The notes beneath the pieces were generated by a model. It was not told where the DNA came from. It was given only the letters and a program-made list of their open reading frames with translations, and ran no database searches. DNA of 14,074 bases, from positions 1 through 14,074 of the forward strand of contig SKHC01000067.1 of the NCBI GenBank assembly GCA_007117145.1, read 5' to 3'. A program made the position numbers and the translations under genes. This stretch comes from Candidatus Woesearchaeota archaeon. GTDB taxonomy: Archaea > Nanobdellota > Nanobdellia > Woesearchaeales > 21-14-0-10-32-9. Shown here in pieces: positions 1-6,788 of the stretch (position 1 is its first letter; each line of letters starts with the position of its first letter).

Positions 1-81
1 TATAGTGTTTTTGAAGGTATTTCTTTTCTTATTATTTTGCAAAATATGCAGTTTTCCATACTATTTGTAAGGATGCATTGT

Positions 82-94
82 TATTTATTTTTTG
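82..94 (+). terminator. T-rich tract, possible archaeal terminator of an upstream gene
   Basis: A T-dominated stretch ending in a run of six T lies before the first promoter, with further T-rich sequence at 19-40. Archaeal RNA polymerase often terminates on T-runs without a hairpin, so this could end a gene lying left of the window. No convincing coding sequence is visible in 1-143. Weak evidence. Confidence 0.25.
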
Positions 95-143
95 TGATTA
101 ACCCAACTAATAAATAGTGTCATTACCACTCAATAACAAAACA

Positions 144-151
144 TTTATAAA
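144..151 (+). promoter_or_regulatory. TATA box of the gene starting at 174
   Basis: TTTATAAA is centred about 26 bases before the ATG at 174, the spacing expected of an archaeal promoter giving a leaderless transcript. It lies inside the longer GTG-initiated frame beginning at 117, which argues against that upstream start. Confidence 0.6.
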
Positions 152-173
152 TTCGTTTTGTATCCTGCGCTTT

Positions 174-959
174 ATGTTAACAAAACCTTTAAGAGAAAAA
201 CTAAAAAAAGTGAGTGAAGAACGTCAAATTAATCTAAATACTATTGCTGAAGACACAGTAGATGAGTTTTCAAGGTATTTAAAAGCAGAAACCCCCACCC
301 CAATAAGTATTAATGGACATAATGGAAATGGTAGCTCTAATGGACATGATACTTATAATGGAAATAATGTATCTGGTGCTTCCATAGGACATAATGGAAC
401 TAACGGACATAATGATTGGGAGGGAATATATGTTCAAGACCTTGAAAAAAGCAGACAATACTTTGATAAACAAATTGATGACTTGTTTCGAGCTTACACA
501 CCCACAAAAGAAAGAGCTAAGCTTTTGCTTGATGGAGATTTAGAAAAAGAAATAGACTCTGCAATAATTCATTATAGAAAAAATGCTGATAGAAGTAAAA
601 TGGATGAATACGCTGATCTGGTGAATGTTCAAAATATTAGTAGAGGTAACTTGTTATTAGATGATAATCACGAAGTTAAAAGAAAGCAGTTTGTTGGGTA
701 TAGTGCTTTAGCAGGAGGCTTAATAGGTGCTGGTCTTGGCTTAGTTGAGGGTTTAACTCAAGCAAACATTACAGGTCCGCTAACTCCGTTTATCGCAGGA
801 GTTTTCGGAGGAGGGATTGCTTACTGCACAGCTGAAGGTTTAGCCAATGATTTAAAATCAAGAATTAACGAAGTGCGAGATGATGCAAGAACTATTAAAG
901 ACTATGTTTATAACAAAGAGAGTTTACGCTCTATGCTACATCGTAAAGCTAAGTTTTAA
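174..959 (+). CDS. Hypothetical protein with Gly-x-Asn repeat linker and C-terminal membrane hairpin
   Basis: Not recognised as a named family. The 261-residue protein has four parts. Residues 1-36 are a basic, helix-forming head (MLTKPLREKL...) that could be a small DNA-binding or oligomerisation module. Residues 45-80 are a low-complexity linker built from tripeptides of Gly/Ser-x-Asn type (GHN recurs). Residues 83-172 are charged and helical. Residues 175-191 and 203-219 are two Gly-rich hydrophobic segments, likely a membrane hairpin, followed by a basic helical tail. The frame can be extended to a GTG at 117, but the TATA box at 144-151 lies inside that extension and fits the ATG at 174. 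Its stop overlaps the stop of the convergent small gene in a shared TTAA. The gene appears intact; its function is unknown. Confidence 0.7.
   Translation: MLTKPLREKLKKVSEERQINLNTIAEDTVDEFSRYLKAETPTPISINGHNGNGSSNGHDTYNGNNVSGASIGHNGTNGHNDWEGIYVQDLEKSRQYFDKQIDDLFRAYTPTKERAKLLLDGDLEKEIDSAIIHYRKNADRSKMDEYADLVNVQNISRGNLLLDDNHEVKRKQFVGYSALAGGLIGAGLGLVEGLTQANITGPLTPFIAGVFGGGIAYCTAEGLANDLKSRINEVRDDARTIKDYVYNKESLRSMLHRKAKF
306..413 (+). repeat. In-frame 9-bp minisatellite (12 units) encoding Gly-x-Asn triplets
   Basis: Twelve consecutive 9-base units fit this stretch, all in frame. The best-conserved unit, GGACATAAT (Gly-His-Asn), occurs exactly at 315, 387 and 405, with GGACATGAT at 342. The offsets between these copies (27, 45 and 18) are all multiples of 9. 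Intervening units are diverged (GGAAATAAT, GGAACTAAC, AGCTCTAAT and similar). The result is a hydrophilic Asn/Gly/His linker. Growth and loss by slippage is the likely origin. Confidence 0.8.
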
Positions 960-1150
960 CTAAACACTTTATACATTGGTTTAATCATAGCTACAATCAT
1001 GATTGCTAAGTACCAATACCATTCCAGTGCAAGGATTGTTGGCCAAAGTTTTGCTATCATTAAAACAAATCCGGCTACCGCGATTTTTATTAACTGCATA
1101 TCGTTGTATTTTAGCTTACTAATTTTTTGGTTTGCCCATTCGAATTCCAT
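956..1150 (-). CDS. Small two-TM membrane protein
   Basis: A 64-residue protein with a charged amphipathic head (MEFEWANQKI...), a hydrophobic span at about 18-34, a short WP-containing turn, a second span at about 40-56 with an aromatic WYWY cluster, and a basic tail (KPMYKVF). This pattern is typical of real small membrane proteins rather than a chance frame. It has its own TATA-like box (1171-1180) at leaderless spacing. It shares a TTAA with the convergent gene, so both stops overlap. I recall similar short proteins in DPANN genomes but cannot name a family. Confidence 0.65.
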   Translation of the reverse strand: MEFEWANQKISKLKYNDMQLIKIAVAGFVLMIAKLWPTILALEWYWYLAIMIVAMIKPMYKVFS

Positions 1151-1170
1151 AACATAACTATGGTTTTACC

Positions 1171-1180
1171 CATATTTAAA
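1171..1180 (-). promoter_or_regulatory. TATA box of the small membrane protein gene
   Basis: On the minus strand this reads TTTAAATATG, centred about 25-27 bases before the ATG at 1150. It stands back to back with the GH57 promoter in a 78-base divergent spacer. Confidence 0.5.
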
Positions 1181-1197
1181 CGTATCTAATAAAAAAG

Positions 1198-1206
1198 CTT
1201 ATAAAC
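1198..1206 (+). promoter_or_regulatory. TATA box of the GH57 gene
   Basis: CTTATAAAC is centred 27 bases before the ATG at 1229, predicting a leaderless mRNA. The box overlaps the left arm of the inverted repeat at 1201-1226. The spacing is the main reason for preferring 1229 over the upstream in-frame ATG at 1217, which is too close to the TATA box. Confidence 0.6.
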
Positions 1207-1226
1207 TCATAAATTGATGAGTTTAT
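1201..1226. promoter_or_regulatory. Perfect 10-bp inverted repeat, candidate operator of the GH57 gene
   Basis: ATAAACTCAT (1201-1210) and ATGAGTTTAT (1217-1226) are exact reverse complements separated by six bases. The repeat covers the region from the TATA box to the predicted transcription start, the classical position for an archaeal repressor site. The arms are flanked further out by AAGCTT at 1195-1200 and 1232-1237. If the transcript is leaderless from about 1229 the repeat is not transcribed, so it would act as DNA rather than as an RNA hairpin. Confidence 0.5.
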
Positions 1227-1228
1227 GT

Positions 1229-2485
1229 ATGAAGCTTGCTCATCATTTGCACTTGTATCAACCAAGAGGAAATGACATATATACAGCAAGGATAAATGAG
1301 GAGTGTTACAAGCCTCTTTCTAAAAACAAAGTGTTAGAAAACGTTAGTTTTGATATTGGCCCGACACTTGTTGATTGGCTTTATGTTAATGATAAAAATA
1401 CTCTTTCTAAAATTATTCGAAGTGATAAGGGTCAGGCTATGGCTCAAAGTTATAATCACAGGCTTTTGCCTCTTGCAAGATATGACATGGATGTTGACAC
1501 TCAAATAATTTGGGGTTTGAAGCATTTTGAAAAATATTTTTCAAGGAAACCAAAGGGGATGTGGCTTCCTGAAACGGCAACTAGTAAGAGGGTTTTGGAA
1601 AAGCTTACAAGTCATGGAATCGAATACACCATCGGTGCTGATAATCAAAATGCTAAAAGCTCTGACACGTCAAAAGTTTTTGAGATTGAATTGCCAAGTA
1701 AAAAAAAGATTAACTACTTTTTTTATAACAAGTTAAGTGGCCCTATAGCTCACAATAGCGAGATGTGGCAGGGAAGTGACTTGACTTACCTAGCTAACGC
1801 AGATTATGCTTTGGAGAAGATTGTGCAGGAAACCAAGGATGACTTTATTTTATTAGCTTACGATGGTGAAACTTTTGGTCATCATCACAAGTTTGCAGAT
1901 ATGTGGATTGAGCACTTTCCAAAATCCGCTAAGAAAAAGGGTTTTGATACTGTTTTGATAAGTAGTGTTAACGGTGAGTTTAAAGAAAAAGGTTATGTTT
2001 GGGACGATAGTGCTTGGAGTTGTAAATGCGGAGGGCTTGTTAGGTGGACTGAAGGGTGTAGTTGCGCCGGAGCTGAAATGGATTACAAAAAGCAATTGTT
2101 AAGCGCAGCTGAGCACCAAGAAGATTTAGTTCATGAAATATTTGAAAACAAAGCAGGCAAATTGTTAGTTGATCCTTGGAGTGCTAGAAATGATTACATT
2201 GATTTAAGTTTGAAAAATCTTAGTTGGCAAGAGTTCATTTCAAAGCATTTTAAAAATAAGCCTTCAAGGACTGCTCAAGGTAAAGTCTTAGATTTGCTTA
2301 AAGCTGAGTATCACACCCAGCTTAGTTTTACGAGTTGCGGGTGGTTTTTTGAAAACATTCATCCTCAAACTAAAAATAATATTTTGGACATGCAAAAAGC
2401 TGCTTTTTTTATTAAAAGAGGAGTTGGCAAAGACATATCTTCTGGTGTTAAAGGTGTTGAGTGGATGCTTGAGCACGTGAGTTAA
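1229..2485 (+). CDS. Glycoside hydrolase family 57 (alpha-amylase/glucanotransferase-like)
   Basis: GH57 enzymes cleave or transfer alpha-1,4/1,6 glucans with a retaining mechanism on a (beta/alpha)7 barrel; this one would act in the cytoplasm, as no signal peptide is seen. Visible family motifs, numbered from the ATG at 1229, are HLHLYQPRG near the N-terminus (His6, His8), GMWLPETA with the probable nucleophile Glu115, and LAYDGETFGHHH with the probable acid/base Asp212 (Glu214 adjacent). Residues about 262-279 carry the pattern W-S-C-x-C...RW...C-x-C. This resembles the Cys-containing loop of the GH57 branch that bears a DUF3536 domain, and its four cysteines could bind metal. At 418 residues it is compact for the family. 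The frame extends to ATG 1217, but the TATA spacing favours 1229. The exact substrate cannot be read from the sequence. Confidence 0.85.
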   Translation: MKLAHHLHLYQPRGNDIYTARINEECYKPLSKNKVLENVSFDIGPTLVDWLYVNDKNTLSKIIRSDKGQAMAQSYNHRLLPLARYDMDVDTQIIWGLKHFEKYFSRKPKGMWLPETATSKRVLEKLTSHGIEYTIGADNQNAKSSDTSKVFEIELPSKKKINYFFYNKLSGPIAHNSEMWQGSDLTYLANADYALEKIVQETKDDFILLAYDGETFGHHHKFADMWIEHFPKSAKKKGFDTVLISSVNGEFKEKGYVWDDSAWSCKCGGLVRWTEGCSCAGAEMDYKKQLLSAAEHQEDLVHEIFENKAGKLLVDPWSARNDYIDLSLKNLSWQEFISKHFKNKPSRTAQGKVLDLLKAEYHTQLSFTSCGWFFENIHPQTKNNILDMQKAAFFIKRGVGKDISSGVKGVEWMLEHVS

Positions 2486-2492
2486 TCAAAAG

Positions 2493-2500
2493 TTTTAAAA
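2493..2500 (+). promoter_or_regulatory. TATA-like box of the GH3-family gene
   Basis: TTTTAAAA lies in the 31-40 base spacer after the GH57 gene. Its centre is about 29 bases before ATG 2526 but only about 20 before ATG 2517. The gene may therefore have its own promoter as well as read-through from the GH57 gene. Confidence 0.4.
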
Positions 2501-2525
2501 CCTGCAAATTTAAGTTATGATGTTT

Positions 2526-4028
2526 ATGAGAGCTGAATTAGTTGGAATTGTTATAAGATCTTTTCTGCGTAGTTTGAGTTTGTTTCAGTTTGATTCAAAA
2601 AACCCTGGTTTAATTCAAGAAAAACAGTTAGTTAAAATTCTTAAAAAATCAAAAAACACTGAGTTTGGAAGAAAGTATGATTTTAATGAGATATTATGCT
2701 CAAAAAACATAGTAAAAGAGTTTCAAAAAAGGATTCCTGTTTTTGATTATGAAACTATGCATGAAAAGTGGTGGAAGCACTTGAGAATTAAAAGCAATGT
2801 TTGTTATCCTGGAAAATTTAAGTATTTTGCAAAAACCAGCGGGACAACTACGAATAAGGAAAAATACATCCCTGTATCTTCTGAGATGATTGGTTTTGTA
2901 AAAAAAGGAAATAAAAGAAAGATATTGAGGCTTGCATACTTTGATTTGCCAAGTAAAGTTTTTGCAAAGAAAGTGTTATACATTGGAGGTTCTACTTCGC
3001 TTGAAAAGAGAAAAGGTCAGTTCTTTGGAGATTTGAGCGGTATTGTTTCAAGTCAAGTTCCAAAGTGGTTTAGTTATCATTTTAGACCTAAAAGGGAACT
3101 CACAGATAAAGTTGATTGGCGAGAAAAAATTGAAGACATAACTCTTGATGCTAAAAACATTGACATTGGAATAATTGGAGGCATCCCCCCTTGGATTTTG
3201 ATGCTTTTGGAAAACATTGAAGCAAAGGTTGGCAAAGTACAAAGTGTTTGGCCTAATCTATCTTTATACGTTCATGGAGGAGTTCCATTTCAACCTTATG
3301 AAAAGCAATTCAAACATTATTTTAAAGGACATGTCAAAAGAATGGAGAGCTACATTGCAAGTGAAGGTTTTATCGCGTTTCAAAAAGTTGAAGGCAGGGG
3401 TATGAATTTGTGTTTGGATCTTGGAGTGTTTTTTGAATTTGTTGAATTTAGCGAAGAAAAAATATCTAATAATTCAAACTTTTTGACCCTAAATGAAGTA
3501 AAAGAAAATGTTCCATATGCTTTGGTTTTGACTAATTGTAGCGGGGCTTATAGATACTTACTTGGAGATGTTATTAAGTTTACAGATTTAGATAGTTTGG
3601 AGATTAAATACGTTGGTAGAACAAAGCAATATTTGAGTGTTTGTGCAGAACATGTAACCCCTGAGAATTTGGACTTGGCTGTGAGTTTAGCAGAAAAAGA
3701 ATTAGGAATTGTTGTGTTGGAGTTTTGTGTTGGAAAACCTGTTATTGATGATGTGTTTGTTCACAGATGGTTTGTTTCAACTAACAAAAAGGTTGATGAA
3801 AAAAGATTAGCTGAGTCATTGGATAAGCACTTAAGAGATATTAACAGAGATTACAATGTGAAAAGGCAGAGCATTTTGAAAAAGCCTGTTGTTAAAATTG
3901 TTTCAATGAATTCTTTTAGAGGTTGGATGGAAAGTAGAGGTAAACTTGGTGGCCAAGCTAAGTTTCCTAAAGTTTTAACAGATAGTCAATATAAAAGTTT
4001 TATAAATCACATAGTTAATGCTGAATAA
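2526..4028 (+). CDS. GH3-family acyl-adenylating enzyme (auxin-responsive GH3-like amido synthetase fold)
   Basis: GH3 proteins belong to the adenylate-forming superfamily; plant members join amino acids to auxin or jasmonate through an acyl-AMP. Numbered from the ATG at 2517, the motifs are the nucleotide loop TSGTTTNKEKYIP (about 107-119), YIASEGF (279-285, the Tyr/Ser/Glu motif), YRYLLGDVIKF (345-355, matching the YRxGDV motif) and VGRTKQYLSVCAEHVT (366-381, before the C-terminal cap domain). About 500 residues is somewhat short but complete, with a C-terminal cap. Three ATGs (2517, 2520, 2526) are possible; the TATA spacing prefers 2526. The plant acceptors do not apply here, so the acyl and amine substrates are unknown. 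Position after a GH57 gene does not settle its job. Confidence 0.8.
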   Translation: MRAELVGIVIRSFLRSLSLFQFDSKNPGLIQEKQLVKILKKSKNTEFGRKYDFNEILCSKNIVKEFQKRIPVFDYETMHEKWWKHLRIKSNVCYPGKFKYFAKTSGTTTNKEKYIPVSSEMIGFVKKGNKRKILRLAYFDLPSKVFAKKVLYIGGSTSLEKRKGQFFGDLSGIVSSQVPKWFSYHFRPKRELTDKVDWREKIEDITLDAKNIDIGIIGGIPPWILMLLENIEAKVGKVQSVWPNLSLYVHGGVPFQPYEKQFKHYFKGHVKRMESYIASEGFIAFQKVEGRGMNLCLDLGVFFEFVEFSEEKISNNSNFLTLNEVKENVPYALVLTNCSGAYRYLLGDVIKFTDLDSLEIKYVGRTKQYLSVCAEHVTPENLDLAVSLAEKELGIVVLEFCVGKPVIDDVFVHRWFVSTNKKVDEKRLAESLDKHLRDINRDYNVKRQSILKKPVVKIVSMNSFRGWMESRGKLGGQAKFPKVLTDSQYKSFINHIVNAE

Positions 4029-4057
4029 AAATTGATCGAATTATTAGAAAAACAAAC

Positions 4058-4083
4058 AATTATTTTCCATATAGAAAATAATT
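4058..4083 (+). other. Perfect 10-bp stem hairpin after the GH3-family gene
   Basis: AATTATTTTC (4058-4067) and GAAAATAATT (4074-4083) are exact reverse complements with a six-base CATATA loop. The repeat lies in the 112-base spacer between the GH3-family gene and the polymerase operon. No T-run follows, so it is not a standard intrinsic terminator. It could stabilise or process the upstream mRNA 3' end, or bind a protein upstream of the operon promoter. Confidence 0.4.
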
Positions 4084-4111
4084 TGTGCACTGGACATCCC
4101 TTCGCGCATCG

Positions 4112-4119
4112 TATTTAAG
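4112..4119 (+). promoter_or_regulatory. TATA box of the polymerase operon
   Basis: TATTTAAG is centred about 25 bases before the ATG at 4141, again a leaderless arrangement. It is the only clear promoter before the three overlapping genes 4141-6788. Confidence 0.5.
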
Positions 4120-4140
4120 CAAATCAATCTTACACCTCAT

Positions 4141-4545
4141 ATGTTACTTGGTATAAAAGCTAAAAACGAGTACTTGGTAAACTCTGCGTTTGAAGAACTT
4201 CCAAGTATAATCTTTGATTGTGAGAATTGCGTCAAACCGCACAGATTTAGTTGTTACTACGATTTATTTGATGAAGTTTACGTTTTAGAAGTTGAACTTT
4301 TATACAAGTTTAGAAAGGCAATAAAAAACATACCAATATACAAAGAAAAGTTAAAAGTTAAAAGAGTTGTAATAACAAATTTCAGACACTTGTTTGATCA
4401 TGGAAACATAGATGAAAAAGTCGATGTACTTGAAGATGCGTTAAAAGAACTTAAAATTGTTTCTAAAGATATAACTATAATTATAGGAATAGAGGGGGTT
4501 TTGCAACGCTCCTTAGCAAATAGGTATTGTGATGAGGTGTTATAG
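4141..4545 (+). CDS. Unknown 134-residue Cys-containing protein, first gene of the polymerase operon
   Basis: Family not recognised. The protein starts directly with a beta-rich stretch. It has Cys27, Cys30 and Cys38 in C-x2-C-x7-C spacing with His34 between, which could form a small metal site, and a late Cys130. The second half alternates predicted strands and helices, with a conserved-looking VVITNFRHLFDHGN segment (about 77-89), a charged helix, a very hydrophobic strand (ITIIIGIEG) and a basic end. No signal peptide or membrane span is evident. The next gene begins inside its last codons with a 14-base overlap, so the two are translationally coupled. Co-transcription with a family-B polymerase suggests a DNA-related role, but that is inference. 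Confidence 0.65.
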   Translation: MLLGIKAKNEYLVNSAFEELPSIIFDCENCVKPHRFSCYYDLFDEVYVLEVELLYKFRKAIKNIPIYKEKLKVKRVVITNFRHLFDHGNIDEKVDVLEDALKELKIVSKDITIIIGIEGVLQRSLANRYCDEVL

Positions 4546-4831
4546 GTTGGGACATACTGTTTCAAGTCAAAGAAAGCTTGTAGAAGAAGCGCTTTTAGAG
4601 TTTAAAGAGTATGGTAAGACTTTAAGGAAAGATCAAAGGATTATATATGAAGAAATGCTTGAAAAAGTGTATGAGAGAGTTGGTAGTATAAGTTATGCTT
4701 CAAGTATTCATGTTTGGGCTTTCGTGCTTTTATCTATCATGTTTGAACAAGAACTTAAACTAAATGATATTAATAGATGTGTTCCGGTGGAAAGACAAAC
4801 TAGTCTTATGGACTCAAGACAAAGTAAATAA
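4532..4831 (+). CDS. Unknown small helical protein, second gene of the polymerase operon
   Basis: About 100 residues and mostly alpha-helical by composition: a basic N-terminal part (RLGHTVSSQRKLVEEALLEF), a charged middle helix, then a hydrophobic helix around the VWAFVLLSIMFEQ stretch that could pack in a protein interface. Family not recognised. The ATG at 4532 is preceded by AGGT (4522-4525) at good spacing; an adjacent GTG at 4529 is a less likely start. Its first 14 bases overlap the upstream gene and its last 68 bases overlap the polymerase gene in another frame. The last 20 or so residues are therefore constrained by the polymerase N-terminus and look less structured. Confidence 0.6.
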   Translation: MRCYRLGHTVSSQRKLVEEALLEFKEYGKTLRKDQRIIYEEMLEKVYERVGSISYASSIHVWAFVLLSIMFEQELKLNDINRCVPVERQTSLMDSRQSK

Positions 4832-6788
4832 GTTTTTAGAATTAGATTATGAATACTTTGTTTACGTTAAAGTAGATTTGGATTCAAAAAAGTTAGTTTC
4901 AAAACTCGATTTGACTCATAATTTAAAGAAAAAGAAGGATTTAGAATTTAAAAAAGAACTTTATTTTGAAATAAAAGTTCCTAAGCTAGGTGAGTTTGAA
5001 AAATTTGTTTCTTTACTTGAGCATGTATCTAAACACAAAGTCGAAGTTTATTTGGGAGATGTTAAACCAGAAAACTTTTTTCTATACAAAAAAGATTTGA
5101 AAGTGTTTGATTTCATAAACGAAGAACATGTTTCTTATGGAAAGGCAACCCCTGACTTAGAAGTTATGAAACTAGAAGTTGTAAGTGAAACTCCTCATAA
5201 TTTTGATTGTGATATAAAGGTGAAAAAGATGTTTGTAAACGATTCTTTGTTTGAAGGAGAAGAAGAAATAGTTTTAAGAAAATTTGCTTTTGAATTTGAA
5301 AAAAAGGATCCTGATGTTTTGCTTTTCTTTGAAGGCTACAGCAAACTCCCTTACTTAGTTGAAAGATTAAAAGTTTATGGTTTAAACGCGCGTTTTAACA
5401 GGTTTGGAGAAAACCCTAAGTTTAAGGGCTCGAATAGTTTTTTTAGTTATGGAAAAGTTGTGTTTAGAGTTTTTAGTTTGAAACTTAAAGGTAGAATTCT
5501 AATTGACACAGCTACTAGTATTGGAAGGCATGGTTTTGAAAGCGTCATTGAACTTTCAAGGACTAGCAATGGATTAATTCAAGACACTGCAAGTAAAAGC
5601 CCTGGCGCTATTTTTAGCCAAAGCGTTGTAAAAGAAATGATAAAAAGTGATGTGTTAGTTCCACATAAAGATAAACCAATAGAAGATCCTGTTAGTTTGA
5701 AAACTTTTCTTAAAGGAGATCGCACAGGATTTGTATTTGACCCTAAAATAGGTTTGCATGAAAACGTTGCAGAGATAGATTTTAGTAGCATGTTCCCTTG
5801 GCTTATTTACAATTATAATTTGAGCGCTGAAACTTTCAAAGACGATTACAAATTTCAATGTATACCTAAGCTTCCATTCAAGGTTAGTCTTTCAAAAAAA
5901 GGATTTACTCCAAGAGCTATTAAGCCTTTCTTAGATGAAAGAATGCTTGCCAAGCAACAAGGTAGAAAAGATGTTAGTGACATATTAAAAGGTGTTCTTG
6001 TTAGCAGTTATGGTTACCTTAGATTTAGGGAGTTTAAACTTGGTACTCCTGTTAGTTATATGAGTATATGTAGTCTTGCAAGAGAGATAATACTTGATGC
6101 GTCTTTGATGGCTGAAAAAAAAGGGTTTGAAGTTGTTCACGGAGTTGTTGACAGTTTATACATTCACAAAAAAGTTATATGTGAAAGAGAAGTTAAAAGT
6201 TTATGTTTAGATATTTATTTGAAGACTGGTATTCCTATGGACTTTGAGGTTTTTGATTGGATTGTTTTTCTTCCAAGTATTGACAACTTTAAAAGGCCTG
6301 TTCCAACTAAGTATTACGCTAAAGGGAAAGACTACAAAATTAGAGGTCTTGAACTTAGAACTTCTACTTCTCCTTTAATTGTTAAAAATTTTCAACTTGA
6401 AGTAATAAAAAAATTAGATGAATTAAAGCACAAAGATTTTTTTTATGATGTCACACATATTTTAAAAAGTTATTTGAATAAAAGTTGGAGCGTTGAAGAA
6501 CTTACAATTAAGCTGGTTATTGGCAAAGAGCATTATAAGAACATGGTTGTTCAAAGGAAGATTTTGACTAATTTAAAAAAGAAAGGAGTTAGTATTTCTC
6601 CAGGTCAAAAAATAAGTTTTATCTACGATGTAAAAGGACCTGTATTAGTTGAAGACTTTCAAACTCCAAATAAGACTAAATACAAAGAATTACTAATTAG
6701 AAGTCTTGTTAACATTATCGGAGTTTTTGGTTATTCAAAGAAGAAAATTCAATTAGAATTAAAACGTCAAACATTTTCCCAAGGATAA
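4764..6788 (+). CDS. Family-B DNA polymerase with degenerate exonuclease and altered polymerase motifs (PolB2-like)
   Basis: The 674-residue protein keeps the family-B order. Motif A is DFSSMFP (Asp339). Motif B is K409-GVL-V-S-S-Y-G-Y, with Val413 where the usual KxxxNSxYG has Asn. Motif C is GVVDSLY, with Val461-Val462 in place of Asp-Thr of YGDTDS but the catalytic Asp463 kept. A KYYxxGKDYKIRGLELR segment (about 516-532) matches the KxY/thumb region. In the N-terminal exonuclease region the acidic residues are gone: the Exo II-like FEGYSKLPYLVERLK has Ser-Lys where N...FD is expected, and Exo I has no DxE. Proofreading is therefore probably absent. Such erosion is described for archaeal PolB2 enzymes, once thought inactive; Sulfolobus Dpo2 is reported as a damage-tolerance polymerase. 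The ATG at 4764 starts a plausible family N-terminus despite the 68-base overlap. The 3' end overlaps the convergent PRTase gene by 22 bases. Confidence 0.82.
   Translation: MILIDVFRWKDKLVLWTQDKVNKFLELDYEYFVYVKVDLDSKKLVSKLDLTHNLKKKKDLEFKKELYFEIKVPKLGEFEKFVSLLEHVSKHKVEVYLGDVKPENFFLYKKDLKVFDFINEEHVSYGKATPDLEVMKLEVVSETPHNFDCDIKVKKMFVNDSLFEGEEEIVLRKFAFEFEKKDPDVLLFFEGYSKLPYLVERLKVYGLNARFNRFGENPKFKGSNSFFSYGKVVFRVFSLKLKGRILIDTATSIGRHGFESVIELSRTSNGLIQDTASKSPGAIFSQSVVKEMIKSDVLVPHKDKPIEDPVSLKTFLKGDRTGFVFDPKIGLHENVAEIDFSSMFPWLIYNYNLSAETFKDDYKFQCIPKLPFKVSLSKKGFTPRAIKPFLDERMLAKQQGRKDVSDILKGVLVSSYGYLRFREFKLGTPVSYMSICSLAREIILDASLMAEKKGFEVVHGVVDSLYIHKKVICEREVKSLCLDIYLKTGIPMDFEVFDWIVFLPSIDNFKRPVPTKYYAKGKDYKIRGLELRTSTSPLIVKNFQLEVIKKLDELKHKDFFYDVTHILKSYLNKSWSVEELTIKLVIGKEHYKNMVVQRKILTNLKKKGVSISPGQKISFIYDVKGPVLVEDFQTPNKTKYKELLIRSLVNIIGVFGYSKKKIQLELKRQTFSQG

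Noticed and set aside
1..117. Open frame running in from the left edge and ending at TAG 115-117
   Set aside because: Composition is T-rich with no recognisable protein pattern; 38 codons of chance openness in AT-rich DNA cannot be distinguished from the end of a gene.
117..173. GTG-initiated N-terminal extension of the first gene
   Set aside because: The TATA box at 144-151 lies inside it and the added residues are unlike the following protein; ATG 174 has leaderless spacing.
306..413. Possible CRISPR-like or regulatory repeat array
   Set aside because: The units are contiguous 9-mers in coding register with no spacers, so it is a protein-coding minisatellite.
1853..2095. Antisense open frame within the GH57 gene
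   Set aside because: It mirrors the conserved catalytic region of GH57, and its composition is that of a shadow frame.
4029..4140. Possible tRNA or small RNA in the spacer before the polymerase operon
   Set aside because: No cloverleaf arms or TTC-type loop can be built; only a simple AT hairpin and a TATA box are visible.
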